Positions 12,401 to 20,785 of a DNA stretch of 64,000 nt are shown piece by piece (the first letter of the stretch is position 1; every line of letters begins with the position of its first letter). The translations under genes and the position numbers were made by a program. This stretch comes from Dendrophyllia cribrosa (Eukaryota > Cnidaria > Anthozoa > Scleractinia > Dendrophylliidae), in contig JAJLRJ010000014.1 in the NCBI GenBank assembly GCA_024195265.1, positions 18,748,959 through 18,812,958 of the forward strand, read 5' to 3'. The notes below the pieces were generated by a model, which was given only the letters and a program-made list of their open reading frames with translations, did no database searches and was not told the origin of the DNA.

Positions 12401-15400
12401 AGTGACCCAAAAACGAACTTGAAACACAATTACCAATAGTACTAGTTATTCAGTGGGAAAATTATTATTTTCTAATGGGGTAAATTTGGGGCTACACTTC
12501 AGGGGCAAATATTTCCTTTCTTGAAACAAAGAAGGTAAGAGGGGTTGTACAATGACATAATTAAGGTATAGTTCACATAAAATTAATGGCAGTTCAATGT
12601 TATCTGTCATTGCATATGATGACTGTGCTTGGTTTTTGGAATAATGTCTGCACCGGGGGCCACCCTACTCCGTGTTACACTGTTGGCATCACAAAGCGTC
12701 CTCATCTATGAAGTAATATCAAAATGACAAATGACTATGTCAAATGGAAGTATTTTTTAGCAATACTTGGGTGCATTCCTGGACATAAGTGGGTTATTGG
12801 GGCAATGCCATCCATGTTTCTTGGAAACATGCCAAGGTCATGGGAAAATAATGGTTTGAGTTTTAAAATTTGAAACCCTTGTGTCTAATTCTTGTAAAAC
12901 AAGGTTACTATTACTACTAGACATGGGTACCAGTGTCACTGACTATCCTGCATGATAAAGTTCAAAGAATAATAATTTTGAACTTTTTCATGCAGGATTG
13001 TCAGTGATGTAAATAAGGACACTTCGTGATGCATGTTATGGAGTAGCGTGGCCCCCTCTGCGTGCAATGCTGGACATTAAGGCCCAGACAAATGGTGCGC
13101 CTTTTCTTGCAACACTGCATACGACGGTTCAGAAGTTGAATCGCCCATAATTTTGAACACAGAGGGGGCCACGCTACTCCATGTCAGGCATCACAAAGTG
13201 TCCTCATCTATAGAAGTTCACCAAAACATACGAAATTTTGTCACATAAGTAATATGAAAATGGCCAACAACTCTATCAAATATGAAGTATTTGTTAAACA
13301 ATATTTGCGTGCAACCCTGGACATAAGTGTGAAATGTCCGTCTATATCTCGGAAAACCCAAAATGGCGGATTAACGACAAATTTCGTAAAATGGCCGATT
13401 AAGATGGAGGTTTTAAAGGATACATGCCCTTCTATGTAAGAAAAATTATTTCCATCCAGCACTGTCTGTTTGTCATTTCTTTCCTTCAGAATCCTAACAC
13501 CCCGCACCCGCCCCGCCCCCTCCCCCCTCCCCCCTCCCGCCTCCCCCCTCCCCCCTCCCCCCTCCCCCCCTCCCCCCTCCCCCCTCCCTCCTCCCCCCTC
13601 CCCCTCCCCCTCCCCCCCTCCCCCCTCCCCCCTCCCCCTCCTCCCTCCCCCTCCTCCCTCCCCCCTCCCCCCTCCCCCCTAATATTTCGACAGTGTTGCA
13701 GCTGCTTTTGGTTTTAGGGCAAGGAGCCATTGTTTTTCTTGAAGGGTATCGAACCAATGGTGTGAGACCTTACGAGAGCTGTAACGTCGCCCTTATATTT
13801 TAGAAGGGTGCTCACTGGGCCCTCATAAGCTAATTTCCTGAATAAACCCTGGTTTATAGTGGTATAGTTTACAGTAGTGCTGTATAGTTCCTCTTCACAG
13901 GGTCTGTTAATTATTTCAGCCTAAGATACAGGTGCCTTCACGCAGCAAATGGGACGACATGGAGCCAGCGGAGGATAAACTGAGTAAGTAGCACCTCGTG
14001 TAGTATTGCACCAAAAAACTCATTTAACTTGTTCCGTAGGAGCACGATAGTATGGAAGAAATCAATCGCTCAGAACAGCGATGGAGGTAAGTTAACCACC
14101 GATGTTGAGCATTTAAACAGCTCGCCTATGACACAATTTTCAGTCTTAAGACGTAAAACCTTTATCGAAAGTCAGGGGTTTGACTTTTTTATGTTGTAAA
14201 ATATCCCGACTCTTCTCGTGAATTGTACGCTCATTATTTCGTTGGTTTCATAGATAAACTTGATGGTATCCGACCAATGAAGAGAAAGAGAGAAGAGTCG
14301 CCCCCATTCCTCCCCAGTGACGATGATGATCCGTATGATGAACGCGAAGAGGACATGCGCATTGGCAAGAAGAGGGTAAGAATATCTCCAACCTCGTCTC
14401 CAGGGCTTCTCCGATTTCAAGATGGCGGTTCGGGCGTGAATGCAAAAAAGGTTAGCATTAGATTCCATCCACCAACACCACCTCGGACACCTTATTGAGA
14501 CTAAATAACGGAGTAACTGGTTAGCTTTCAGTTGAGGTTAGGGTTAGCAGTTTATATAGTTAAACTTAGGCCTAAACAACCCGAGAAGCTAGGTGGTACA
14601 GTGGTACGGTAGGCTATGCAAGCCTAATCCTAGCTGAGGTCACAGGTTCAATCCTGAGTGGGGATTTTAGATTTTCTTTCTTACACTTAAAAATTTATTG
14701 AAAATGAATTTTTAAGTGTCGAAATTACGTTATATAATTCTCAATAAGTGTCCGAGGTGGTGTTGGTGGATAATCTAATCGTGGAGAATCGCCATTTTGA
14801 AAGTGTGGAGGGGGCCCTGAGGACAAGGTTAGGTAAGAGTATCATCACTGAACTGAAGTTCTCATTCCTAGAGCCACTTACTTCAGCTAACACTTCGCAG
14901 TAACTTTAAAGGCCCACCTTCACCCAAAATGCTGTGAGCACCGTGATCATTTTCCGTGCTGAATTTCGTGTAACACGAAATTCACGCTTGAATGCGTGCA
15001 ACCAATCAGATCACGCGTATGAACAATGGAGCATTTCAAAACAAAATCAAATGACCGCAACGTCTTTTGGGTGAAGGTGGACCGGATTCCAAATTTCGTT
15101 TGTGCAAAAATTGAAAAACAGAACAATAAGAAAGTATTCTGTAGCTTTCATTAGAATGGACACACCTTAGAATTGAATTAACAGACTAAGAAGTTGAAGG
15201 TTGAAGCGATGCTGGGGCGTGCCCAGCCTTTTTTTTTGGAGGGGGGTGGGGGGAGATTTCTATCTCGTCGGAAATCAGTCACACAAGACATTGCAGTTAC
15301 ACAGGCATTAAAACGCGTGTGCATGTCACGTTTAGCATCACCCAGAATGCCATTGTCTTCCGCGACATGCACTTACAGTGCCCAGATTCTTAATGCGCGG

Positions 15401-16443
15401 CATAATAATTTGCATATACAGAACTAGTCGGCTGTAATTGGTCAACAGATTAAGCTTTGGAATACTCTAGTCTCTTGGCAGATTCATCTGATGTCAATCA
15501 AACGGTTTGATGCGTGAAGTAAATCCCAAGGTGTTTTAAAGTTAACAGTGTCGCTCCAATTAAAGGCGGGCCGCTCTGTTTACAAAGCGTTTTGTCAACA
15601 AATTCGTGTGCAGCAAGATTTTGTTAACTCGTTAGATTCGCAATTGTTAACGCGCGATGGCAAAAACATTTTCCGCAGAACAGGGTTTTCAGTTAAAAGC
15701 GTTGCCAAATAGTGTAGTCAACTACGTAAAATAGAATCAAATTCCTGTTTTTCGTTTTCGCATTGAAACAGTCTTCTCCTTTCTCGATTTTGTTGTAAGG
15801 ATTCTGTACTCAATTCTCATAATCATTGTCCAAAAGCGTGGGGGTGGGAACCCCTGGGAACCTCACCAGGGAGGTGTGCCCTCTGTAGAAGTACAAAATT
15901 ATACTATGAAAATCCCGTGTTGTCAAAGGGTAGGAGGAACAAAGTCCTTTTGCACAGTGGCTACAGTTAGGCCAACTGTTAACCCTTTCACTCCCAGAGT
16001 CAATTATGGAGACATGTAGTGTTGTTCTAACTTTTGAGTCTGTCAACGAAATCCTATGGTGTGACCATTCAAGTGAAACCTCTTCAGCAGTACTTTTGCA
16101 TGGTACCATTTGTTCTAACTTTTGAGTCTGTGGATGAAATCCTATGGTGTGACCATTCAAATGAAACCTCTTTAGCAGTACTATTGCATGGTGCCATTTG
16201 TTTTGTGATATTTTACAAAATGTAATTTGGGATTTTTCTTGAATTTTGATATTTGGCACTCTTGGCAGTGAAAGGGTAAAGTGTAAAACTGAAAGAACTG
16301 AATACATTTGTTGTGTTGTTCAGGTTCGGTGGGCGGACCTTGAGGAGAAGAAGCTGTTGGAGCACAGAAGAAGAATCGGTTTTTGTATAGGTACCGATTG
16401 GAGCTTATTAACGGACCCGCACGCTGAAATCCCGCGTATGTAG
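1402..16443 (+). CDS. YLPM1: YLP motif-containing protein 1 (YLPM1/ZAP3), 3' part of a 13-exon span
   Basis: Proposed exons are 1402-3409, 3517-3673, 4175-4403, 5217-5279, 6463-6582, 7881-8006, 9917-9967, 10089-10172, 10790-10873, 11787-11879, 13920-13983, 14254-14375 and 16324-16443. Their summed length is 3,321 bp and the phases match at every junction, giving 1,106 codons plus TAG. YLPM1 is a nuclear protein linked to RNA and to protein phosphatase 1 in vertebrates; that role is family knowledge. Visible here are a proline-rich and RD/ER-rich region, the Walker A motif GPPGSGKTH, the LALDDYF block, acidic and KRKR segments, and the C-terminal block RVRWADLEEKK with IGFCIGTDW. These appear in the same order as in vertebrate YLPM1. 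The N-terminal YLP region is outside the window. The identity is secure; exact junctions are predictions from splice signals. Confidence 0.93.
2251..3030 (+). repeat. Coding minisatellite: 26 tandem 30-bp units
   Basis: Each 30-bp unit encodes a variant of the decapeptide DRPPFPRDDK. I count 26 consecutive units without indels, so the reading frame is fully kept. The first ten units end in DK, GK or DR, and the later ones in ER or GR. Strong local identity suggests expansion by unequal exchange or slippage inside a constrained frame. Confidence 0.93.
3517..3673 (+). CDS. YLPM1: YLPM1 exon with apparent GC donor
   Basis: Starts after TTTCTAG and encodes an R/P/D-rich stretch (WRRPPGEERL then REWPRDDRR). 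The frame joins the next exon only if it ends at 3673 in AAAG followed by GCTAGT, a GC-type donor. The join restores an Arg codon and then YHDERAPSD. Confidence 0.8.
3674..4174 (+). other. Putative GC-AG intron
   Basis: Begins AAG/GCTAGT and ends GGTTCTAACAG. No GT donor nearby keeps the phase of the flanking exons. GC-AG introns are a small but genuine minority class in animals and use the same spliceosome. Confidence 0.6.
4175..4403 (+). CDS. YLPM1: YLPM1 exon before the P-loop exon
   Basis: Encodes YHDERAPSDKRPPYDDYY followed by proline-rich and Glu/Lys-rich sequence. It ends in phase 0 at CGG/GTAAGT. The composition continues that of the upstream exons. Confidence 0.88.
5217..5279 (+). 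CDS. YLPM1: YLPM1 P-loop (Walker A) exon
   Basis: A 21-codon exon, phase 0 at both ends, encoding IVIILRGPPGSGKTHVARLI plus K. The GxxGxGKT P-loop is intact, with Lys and Thr in place. This is the nucleotide-binding start of the YLPM1 kinase-like domain. Confidence 0.95.
5405..5495. repeat. Short inverted repeat in intron
   Basis: GATCATCACCC-type sequence is mirrored around 5430-5490: TCACCCGTAGCATC on the left against GATGTTACGGGTGA on the right. A small palindromic insertion is likely. There is no coding content. Confidence 0.35.
6185..6450 (+). repeat. (TCA/TCC)n microsatellite and adjoining interspersed repeat
   Basis: About 6187-6228 is a run of TCATCC and TCATCA triplets. The sequence after it contains GGTGTC and TATGGGAGGTT motifs twice (around 6310-6345 and 6400-6428), typical of an interspersed repeat tail. 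The ORF through it is an artefact of the triplet run. Confidence 0.5.
6463..6582 (+). CDS. YLPM1: YLPM1 kinase-like domain exon
   Basis: Forty codons, phase 0 to phase 0. It contains APRILALDDYFLMEVEK and a Lys-rich end DTGKKVKKK. The LDDYF block is a hallmark of the YLPM1 domain. Confidence 0.95.
7575..7790 (+). mobile_element. tRNA-derived SINE
   Basis: An A box (TGGCGCAGTGGTGAGAGCG, 7581-7599) and a B box-like GGTTTGTTTCC (7624-7634) are spaced as in a tRNA promoter. They are followed by a body with TTGGGTTGAG and TCTCCGGGTTCTCCGG, the usual layout of a tRNA-headed SINE. It lies in a YLPM1 intron. Confidence 0.68.
7881..8006 (+). CDS. YLPM1: YLPM1 kinase-like domain exon
   Basis: Forty-two codons, phase 0 to phase 0, with EYMYEEEMEEAYRSSLFKSF and then DGFFPVVIVDAIHDK. 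The VIVDAIHD segment corresponds to the conserved hydrophobic strand that follows the P-loop in the family. Confidence 0.95.
8477..8885. mobile_element. MITE with 14-bp TIRs and ATACTC duplication
   Basis: TIRs CAGACCTGCCAACC and GGTTGGCAGGTCTG bound a 409-bp element without ORFs. ATACTC lies directly outside both ends (8471-8476 and 8886-8891), consistent with a target-site duplication. It sits in a YLPM1 intron. Confidence 0.78.
9051..9480. mobile_element. hAT-like MITE with exact 8-bp TSD
   Basis: TIRs CAGTGCTGGAAATAA and TTATTTCCAGCACTG bound a 430-bp element. The octamer CTGGTCAG is present on both sides (9043-9050 and 9481-9488). An 8-bp duplication and a CAGTG terminus match hAT-superfamily insertion. 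No transposase is encoded, so it is non-autonomous. Related sequence recurs near 13280-13475. Confidence 0.82.
9917..9967 (+). CDS. YLPM1: YLPM1 exon
   Basis: Seventeen codons, phase 0 to phase 0: VEHFEKYWSHAKQKGFE. The HF..YW..AK.KGFEV pattern is conserved in YLPM1. Confidence 0.93.
10089..10172 (+). CDS. YLPM1: YLPM1 exon
   Basis: Twenty-eight codons, phase 0, beginning VYVAELMADAHACAKRN and ending FEDINK. The flanking introns use TTGCACAG and GTCAGT. It continues the kinase-like domain. Confidence 0.93.
10790..10873 (+). CDS. YLPM1: YLPM1 exon
   Basis: Twenty-eight codons, phase 0. It contains AWEETPVHHLRLDVRSLLQD, equivalent to the LD(I/V)RSLLQDA block at the end of the YLPM1 kinase-like domain. 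Confidence 0.94.
11787..11879 (+). CDS. YLPM1: YLPM1 acidic exon
   Basis: Thirty-one codons, phase 0. VEMETADD at the start matches the family; the rest is Asp/Glu/Gln-rich and ends in EEEDEEE. The donor is GAG/GTAGGA. Confidence 0.9.
12655..13345. repeat. Direct repeat pair and inverted repeat in intron
   Basis: A segment at about 12655-12850 recurs at about 13168-13340. Shared motifs are GCATCACAAAG, GTCCTCATCTAT and GGACATAAGTG. Between them GGAGTAGCGTGGCCCC (around 13040) is mirrored by GGGGCCACGCTACTCC (around 13165). This is a decayed, partly nested repeat. Confidence 0.5.
13499..13680 (+). repeat. C-rich polypyrimidine tract (CCCTCCCC)n
   Basis: About 180 bp made almost only of C and T in runs of CCCCTCC, in the YLPM1 intron 11880-13919. 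The complementary strand has many closely spaced G runs and could fold into G-quadruplexes. ORFs called through it are low-complexity artefacts. Confidence 0.88.
13920..13983 (+). CDS. YLPM1: YLPM1 exon (SKWDDME)
   Basis: Twenty-one codons plus one base (phase 1 out). It encodes PKIQVPSRSKWDDMEPAEDK plus L. Family members carry the same SKW(D/E) motif followed by a KLDKLDG junction. Confidence 0.92.
14254..14375 (+). CDS. YLPM1: YLPM1 exon (KLDG, KRKR)
   Basis: Joins the previous exon to read KLNKLDGIRPMKRKREE, then an Asp-rich stretch and MRIGKKR, and ends in phase 0 at AGG/GTAAGA. KRKR is a plausible nuclear localisation signal. Confidence 0.93.
14389..14840. mobile_element. Long-TIR MITE with internal tRNA-like sequence
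   Basis: The left arm (CAACCTCGTCTCCAGGGC, TTTCAAGATGGCGG, CCACCAACACCACCTCGGAC) is mirrored by the right arm ending around 14837. Arms are 100 bp or more. The centre carries A and B box-like sequences at 14592-14609 and 14645-14654 (GGTTCAATCC). The element begins about a dozen bases after a YLPM1 splice donor. The same terminal motif, with CAAAATGGCGG, recurs at 23536-23806. Confidence 0.72.
15979..16280. mobile_element. AACCCTTTCAC MITE, two internal units
   Basis: Ends GTTAACCCTTTCACTCCCAG and CAGTGAAAGGGT are inverted repeats. Inside are two copies of a unit marked by GAGTCTGT, CTATGGTGTGACCATTCAA and TTTTGCATGGTACCATTTG. It is the reverse orientation of the 30631-31414 element and lies just 44 bp upstream of the last YLPM1 exon. 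Confidence 0.83.
16324..16443 (+). CDS. YLPM1: YLPM1 terminal exon
   Basis: Thirty-nine codons and TAG. VRWADLEEKK joins the preceding KKR, and RRRIGFCIGTDW matches the conserved family C-terminus. The last residues (SLLTDPHAEIPRM) differ from vertebrate homologues and end sooner. Reading through is favoured because IGTDW aligns with the family; a splice at the internal GTACCG cannot be excluded. Confidence 0.88.
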   Translation, partial: VRWADLEEKKLLEHRRRIGFCIGTDWSLLTDPHAEIPRM

Positions 16444-17285
16444 CGTTTTACTAGTATGGTGAGTTGTAACCCGATTCCTGGCGGGCCTGCTCGGGCGCTT
16501 ACCAGGAAATCACGGGATCGTCACGTGTAATTACTTTATTTGATGCTTCTGAGTGCGTTTGCTCTTTAACACGGCGATATAAGGGATCGTCATTCATACA
16601 GCGCCTCTAGCAAGCAATTGTTTTGTCAGCCCAGTCGTTTTTGCGTCACGATGTTTTGGAATGGCGTTGCGTGACAAGACTGAGTTATGTTTTCATTTTG
16701 GAAAGGTTCCCGTTTGCGTTGCGTTTGCGCTTGTAAAGGAGTGTGATCACCCAAATAGCATGCGTGCAAAAAAAACTTCAAACTGGTATTCCTTTCCTTT
16801 AAACACTTTAACAGTGCATAAGAAAGAGCTGCTTCCCTGATGACTTCAGGTTTGGTTGAATCGCATTTCAGTCCACCATTGTTTTCTAACATCACTAGTC
16901 TGCCAGATATCTGTGCATCAAGCCGAGAATATAAGCAGAATAGCGCAGAATATACCCTTCTGCCAAACGTTCTGGCCTTTCGTTATTGGAACAGATTTGA
17001 AAAATTTTTGTTGAAAAGGTTGATAGTGTACAAGTGTTAGGGTATGGAGAATTGTTTTCTTTTCCTGTGACATCTAACTTTGTTTTTGTTTCTAATACAT
17101 TTAGGTTCCTCAGAAGCTGCGCCCAGACAGCGGTCATCTGACGAGCGACCAGGCGACAAGTCAGGCAGTTTTCCTTGGGACTCTTTCATTTAACCTTTGG
17201 ACCCGGAGATTAGAACTCTCATATGTTTGAAATGTTTCAAAAGTAATGCAGTTGAGAGCTGTAAAAACTGCACATATCAACCGGC
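16444..17285 (+). other. Probable YLPM1 3' untranslated region
   Basis: No coding signal. An acceptor-like TACATTTAG at about 17104 precedes a short open stretch (GTTCCTCAGAAG) that might be an alternative last exon, but nothing supports its use. Confidence 0.4.
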
Positions 17286-17464
17286 TTAACCCTTTCACAC
17301 CCAGAGTCAATTTTGAGTCTGTTGACAAAATCCTATGGTGTGCCCATTCAAATGAAACCTCTTCGGCAGTACTTTTGCATGATACCATTTTCAATAGTTT
17401 ACAAAGTGAAATTTGGAATTTTCCTTGAATTTTTATGTGTCATTCTCGGGAGTTAAAGGGTTAA
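17286..17464. mobile_element. AACCCTTTCAC MITE, one internal unit
   Basis: Ends TTAACCCTTTCACACCCAG and GGGAGTTAAAGGGTTAA are inverted. Inside is one copy of the unit with CTATGGTGTGCCCATTCAA and CAGTACTTTTGCATG. It is a third, shortest member of the family seen at 15979 and 30631. Confidence 0.82.
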
Positions 17465-17778
17465 GTTCAATGGTCAAAGTTTTATCCATACTCTCACAGG
17501 CCAGAAGCATCTTGTACAAGACGATAAACAGCACCAAGAGAATTTGCTTGCCGGCAACTTTCATTTCAGCGAGTTGTTGCAGTTCGTTCCAACGTGATCT
17601 CGTACATTCTAAAGCTGAATCCCGGGGCCAAGAGGTTAAAAACTTCTACAATTTAAATGAATACTACATTTTGGTTTTCTTTAACGTAGTTGTACAGCTG
17701 TTTGTACAAAGTTTATTTTATAGTTTAACGCGAAAAGTTGCCTGTGAAATGCATGAAAATTAGTTATTAGGTTTTAAA

Positions 17779-17784
17779 AATAAA
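17779..17784 (+). terminator. Candidate poly(A) signal AATAAA for YLPM1
   Basis: The first clear + strand AATAAA found after the YLPM1 stop, about 1.3 kb downstream. The distance is long but compatible with an animal 3' UTR. No transcript evidence. Confidence 0.3.
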
Positions 17785-18103
17785 TTTAGTGAATATTGTG
17801 TCGTATGCACTGAAATCTGCAGTTTTGCGAAATGTAAAATTCATGCCCGGTTCCCCTATGTTGTTTTTTCCGGCGATAAAAAATCTATTAATATTGATGA
17901 AGAAGCTAAAAGTACCCTTTTCACCTGTTGTTCATACTTTAACAACGACATCATGGAAACGAAAAAGCCATCATTTACTTTTGGCCATAACACAAAAAGC
18001 TCACACAACAGCCCTTGAAAAATTTTAAAACGAAAGCCAAACTTTCTCGCCGGCTCGCGCAGAGAAATATCCAATCCAAAAAAGATGATTGCACAAATTT
18101 CAA

Positions 18104-18109
18104 TTTAAT
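18104..18109 (-). terminator. Candidate poly(A) signal ATTAAA for the roadblock gene
   Basis: ATTAAA on the - strand, about 80 nt after the stop codon. This is the commonest AATAAA variant. Position fits a short 3' UTR. Confidence 0.35.
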
Positions 18110-18190
18110 TAATACCTCATGTATTTTTTGGTTTAGTAATTTAAGCTGTGAATACAAGTGGTTTCTTGTTCTCTTGAAAGCAGCGCTTCC

Positions 18191-18514
18191 TCAAGCGAAT
18201 TTCCCCGTCGTCTTGGCCGTATTCTGCAAGACGATCAGTAAATAGTTGTGCTCTGGTGCGAGCATGATTTCGAACTTCTTTGTTCGAATTCGGAAAAACT
18301 GAAGATCGTCCGTCGGGTTGATTTCTCTTATGGTACTTCTAGCGATGGCCGTCAGCGCGCTACACTGCTTAATGTAGTACGAGGTCTCCATAGCGTCTAA
18401 TGTAGTGTGGAGCGCCTGTCCATCTCTATCCATTATGATAACTCCGACAACGTTTGGATGTTCCTCAATTCGTTTAAGTACGTCTTTAACTTCACTCGGA
18501 GCGCGTTCAACCAT
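18191..18514 (-). CDS. DYNLRB: Dynein light chain, roadblock type
   Basis: A 107-residue protein with the single Roadblock/LC7 fold. The order of conserved blocks is EVKDVLKRIEEHPNVVGVII, DGQALHTTLD, ARSTIREINPTDDLQFFRIR and KKFEIMLAP with YLLIVLQN. The family dimerises and sits on cytoplasmic dynein intermediate chains in cargo transport. Family length is about 96 residues. I start at the ATG in MVERAPSEV because an acceptor-like TTCAAATAG on the - strand lies just upstream, so the ten extra upstream codons probably belong to an intron or 5' UTR. The gene is convergent with YLPM1. DYNLRB1 and DYNLRB2 cannot be told apart here. Confidence 0.9.
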   Translation of the reverse strand: MVERAPSEVKDVLKRIEEHPNVVGVIIMDRDGQALHTTLDAMETSYYIKQCSALTAIARSTIREINPTDDLQFFRIRTKKFEIMLAPEHNYLLIVLQNTAKTTGKFA

Positions 18515-18900
18515 TGTTAAGATTTCCAGCCTATTTGAATGCAAGCAAAATCAAATTATTACTCGTGTCATCTTTTGTACATAAAAAACAGGTCAAAAGA
18601 ATAAAAAATGCACTCGCCTTTTGTGGTAATATTCGTTTCCGTTGACACAGTGAAAACGCTGTGCACTCCGCTTGTTTCTTCGCAATATTATCGAAGGTTT
18701 AATATCGTCTGATTTTTGTGCGGTTATCGTGAGCTTCGCGAAAGAAAAACAGCCAAACAAACATTCACCTTTGCTGTGACGCGTAGAATCCCTGATATAT
18801 CGCACAAGATTTGCTTTTCAAACTGATCGAATTTTCGATTGTATTGTTATCGTTTCCTCTTGCATTGAACAACTTAGGGCTAGCAATACTTGGATTGATT
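18515..18900 (-). promoter_or_regulatory. Probable 5' region of the roadblock gene
   Basis: Contains an acceptor-like TAG at about 18530 and AT-rich sequence, so an untranslated first exon may lie here. No TATA box or other firm element was recognised. Confidence 0.3.
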
Positions 18901-20719
18901 ATGCTCTAAATTTGCATTGGGTGTTGTGGTCTGTATCACGTATCCTAGTTTGAATATATTATGTTTTGTTTTGAGTGAAGGTGTAAATTAGTTTTGCTTT
19001 CGTTCGTTCTTTCGGCGTTTTCTTCAAGAAAGAAAGAAAAAAATAATACATAATTTACTGTATTTTAAGAGTCACTTGTGATAAGCCGTTTCGAAAAAGT
19101 TAACGTTTATTTTCGCATAACGTTTATTTTAAGATTTCGGAAAGTAATTTGCTCTATACTGATCAACGAAGCCAATGCAAATTTGCGAGAAATTTCCTGA
19201 CCTTAGCAAGTCGAAAACCACTCGAGACTGCAAGGTAATATGGTGTTTTATTTTATCCCGTGAAAAATAACAGCCCCGACCGTGAAAAACAATCAGTTTA
19301 TTTTGTCTTGAGTTTAATAGCTTGTGGCAAGAAAATTGAAATTAATTAACTCGCAAAAGGGGTTCTGTTGCGTTGTTTGGTCAGCGATTATTCATGAAGT
19401 ACTTTCGTTACTTTGATACTGGTTATCGAGTGATTTTCTTAAGTGCAACTCGTGCTCTGTTGGAAGACATGTAGAGGGCATTAATTTCGAGAACGAAATG
19501 TGTGTTTCACTACGGAACAAGCTGAGTAAATAATGTCACTCGCAGTTTCGCGGCTTATGACAGTTTCTCTGTTTTCTTATTTAAGGCAGGATTTATCTGC
19601 CTTATTTTGTTTGTCTGTTTTTTGTTGTTCGCGCAGTCCACGGATACTGAACGAATGTGGTGGGTCAAAACCCTCCCCCACCCCCCACCCCCATCCCCAC
19701 TCCGGCTCATTCACCCGTTGTCATAACAACGATGCACAGTCGAGGAGCACTGCGACAGTGAAACACTTTGCTAAGGACAAAATATGACAAGAATAATTTT
19801 TCGTAATTACACAAAGTTATCCCTTCAACGAACTAGGTATTTGTTTGGATCGCGACAGCAACTGGTTCTCAGTTTTGATTTTTTTCCAAATGCGAAAAGC
19901 GCCCTTATTCAGAGGTCGTAACTCAGACCCAGAGTCCCAGACGTTCTTCCCACGCAAGATATGGAAGATGGTTCTTGTTTCTCCTTTCTCTGATGGCTCG
20001 CGCGTCGCGCACGTGTTTCACCGCTCGCGCCTCCCGCGCGATCAAATTCGAAGAGCTTATAGAGGAGGCAGTTCCGAGCTTTTAATAATTCAGAGGTGAA
20101 GTATAGCGAGGGAAAGAAAAATACGAGTTTCTCTTTATTTCACGCCAATTATGCGTGGACTTAGAGATGGGGCTCGGAATATAAAGCCTTGTTTATTTAG
20201 CGGTCACTTTTTTGTTATTTTGATTTTTAATAGCACCCAAAAAGGTGAGAAAAAAAAAAGAAAAAGTAACTTGCAAAGGTAGGTAAAAAAAATAAAGTAA
20301 AGTTTATAATGCTACCAAACACAACACCTCCAAAACTAATAAAAAATTTAACGTGTCCATTCAAAAAGATTTTCGTTGGATAGCAAAACAACATTGTCAA
20401 GAAAAAAGGTGACCATAAACATCGATTGCTGAAAAATGAATCTATACTGTAAAATGGTCTTAACTGATGAGTACAAAAGCAGTGAATGTGGGTAACATGT
20501 TGGCATTAAAACCAAAGCAATTTATGCATGCCGCGTTCATTAATAACAGTTGTGTCTAAAACTAAAATTGTTTGTTCGGGTTAATCACAGGCCAAAACCG
20601 CAAAAGAAAATCTAGTTTGTCCGGGATAATAACAGATACATAAGAATCTTATCTTTAAAATCTTACGAAACACATTCAAAATTGACTATAAATGTGACGA
20701 AAGCGTTCATTCAGCGGTA
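18901..20719. other. Intergenic DNA, no gene seen
   Basis: AT-rich, without long coding frames. Only a C-rich stretch (about 19674-19700) and scattered TTCGCG-type fragments of interspersed repeats are visible. Confidence 0.5.
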
Positions 20720-20785
20720 ATGAATCAATGTTGTGTTGTAGGGAATTGTTCGTTCAAAAAGAACTCTTTCGAAATAGCACTCAAG
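20720..20785 (+). pseudogene. THAP-like first exon relic
   Basis: ATG-led frame MNQCCVVGNCSFKKNSFE, ending at CTCAAG/GTAGAA, a plausible donor. The C-x4-C spacing close to the N-terminus resembles the start of THAP zinc-binding domains found in transposases and domesticated proteins. No downstream THAP exon was recognised. Confidence 0.28.

Noticed and set aside
13424..13757. Pro/Leu-rich and Gly-rich ORFs
   Set aside because: They translate the intronic CCCCTCC tract and have no conserved ends.
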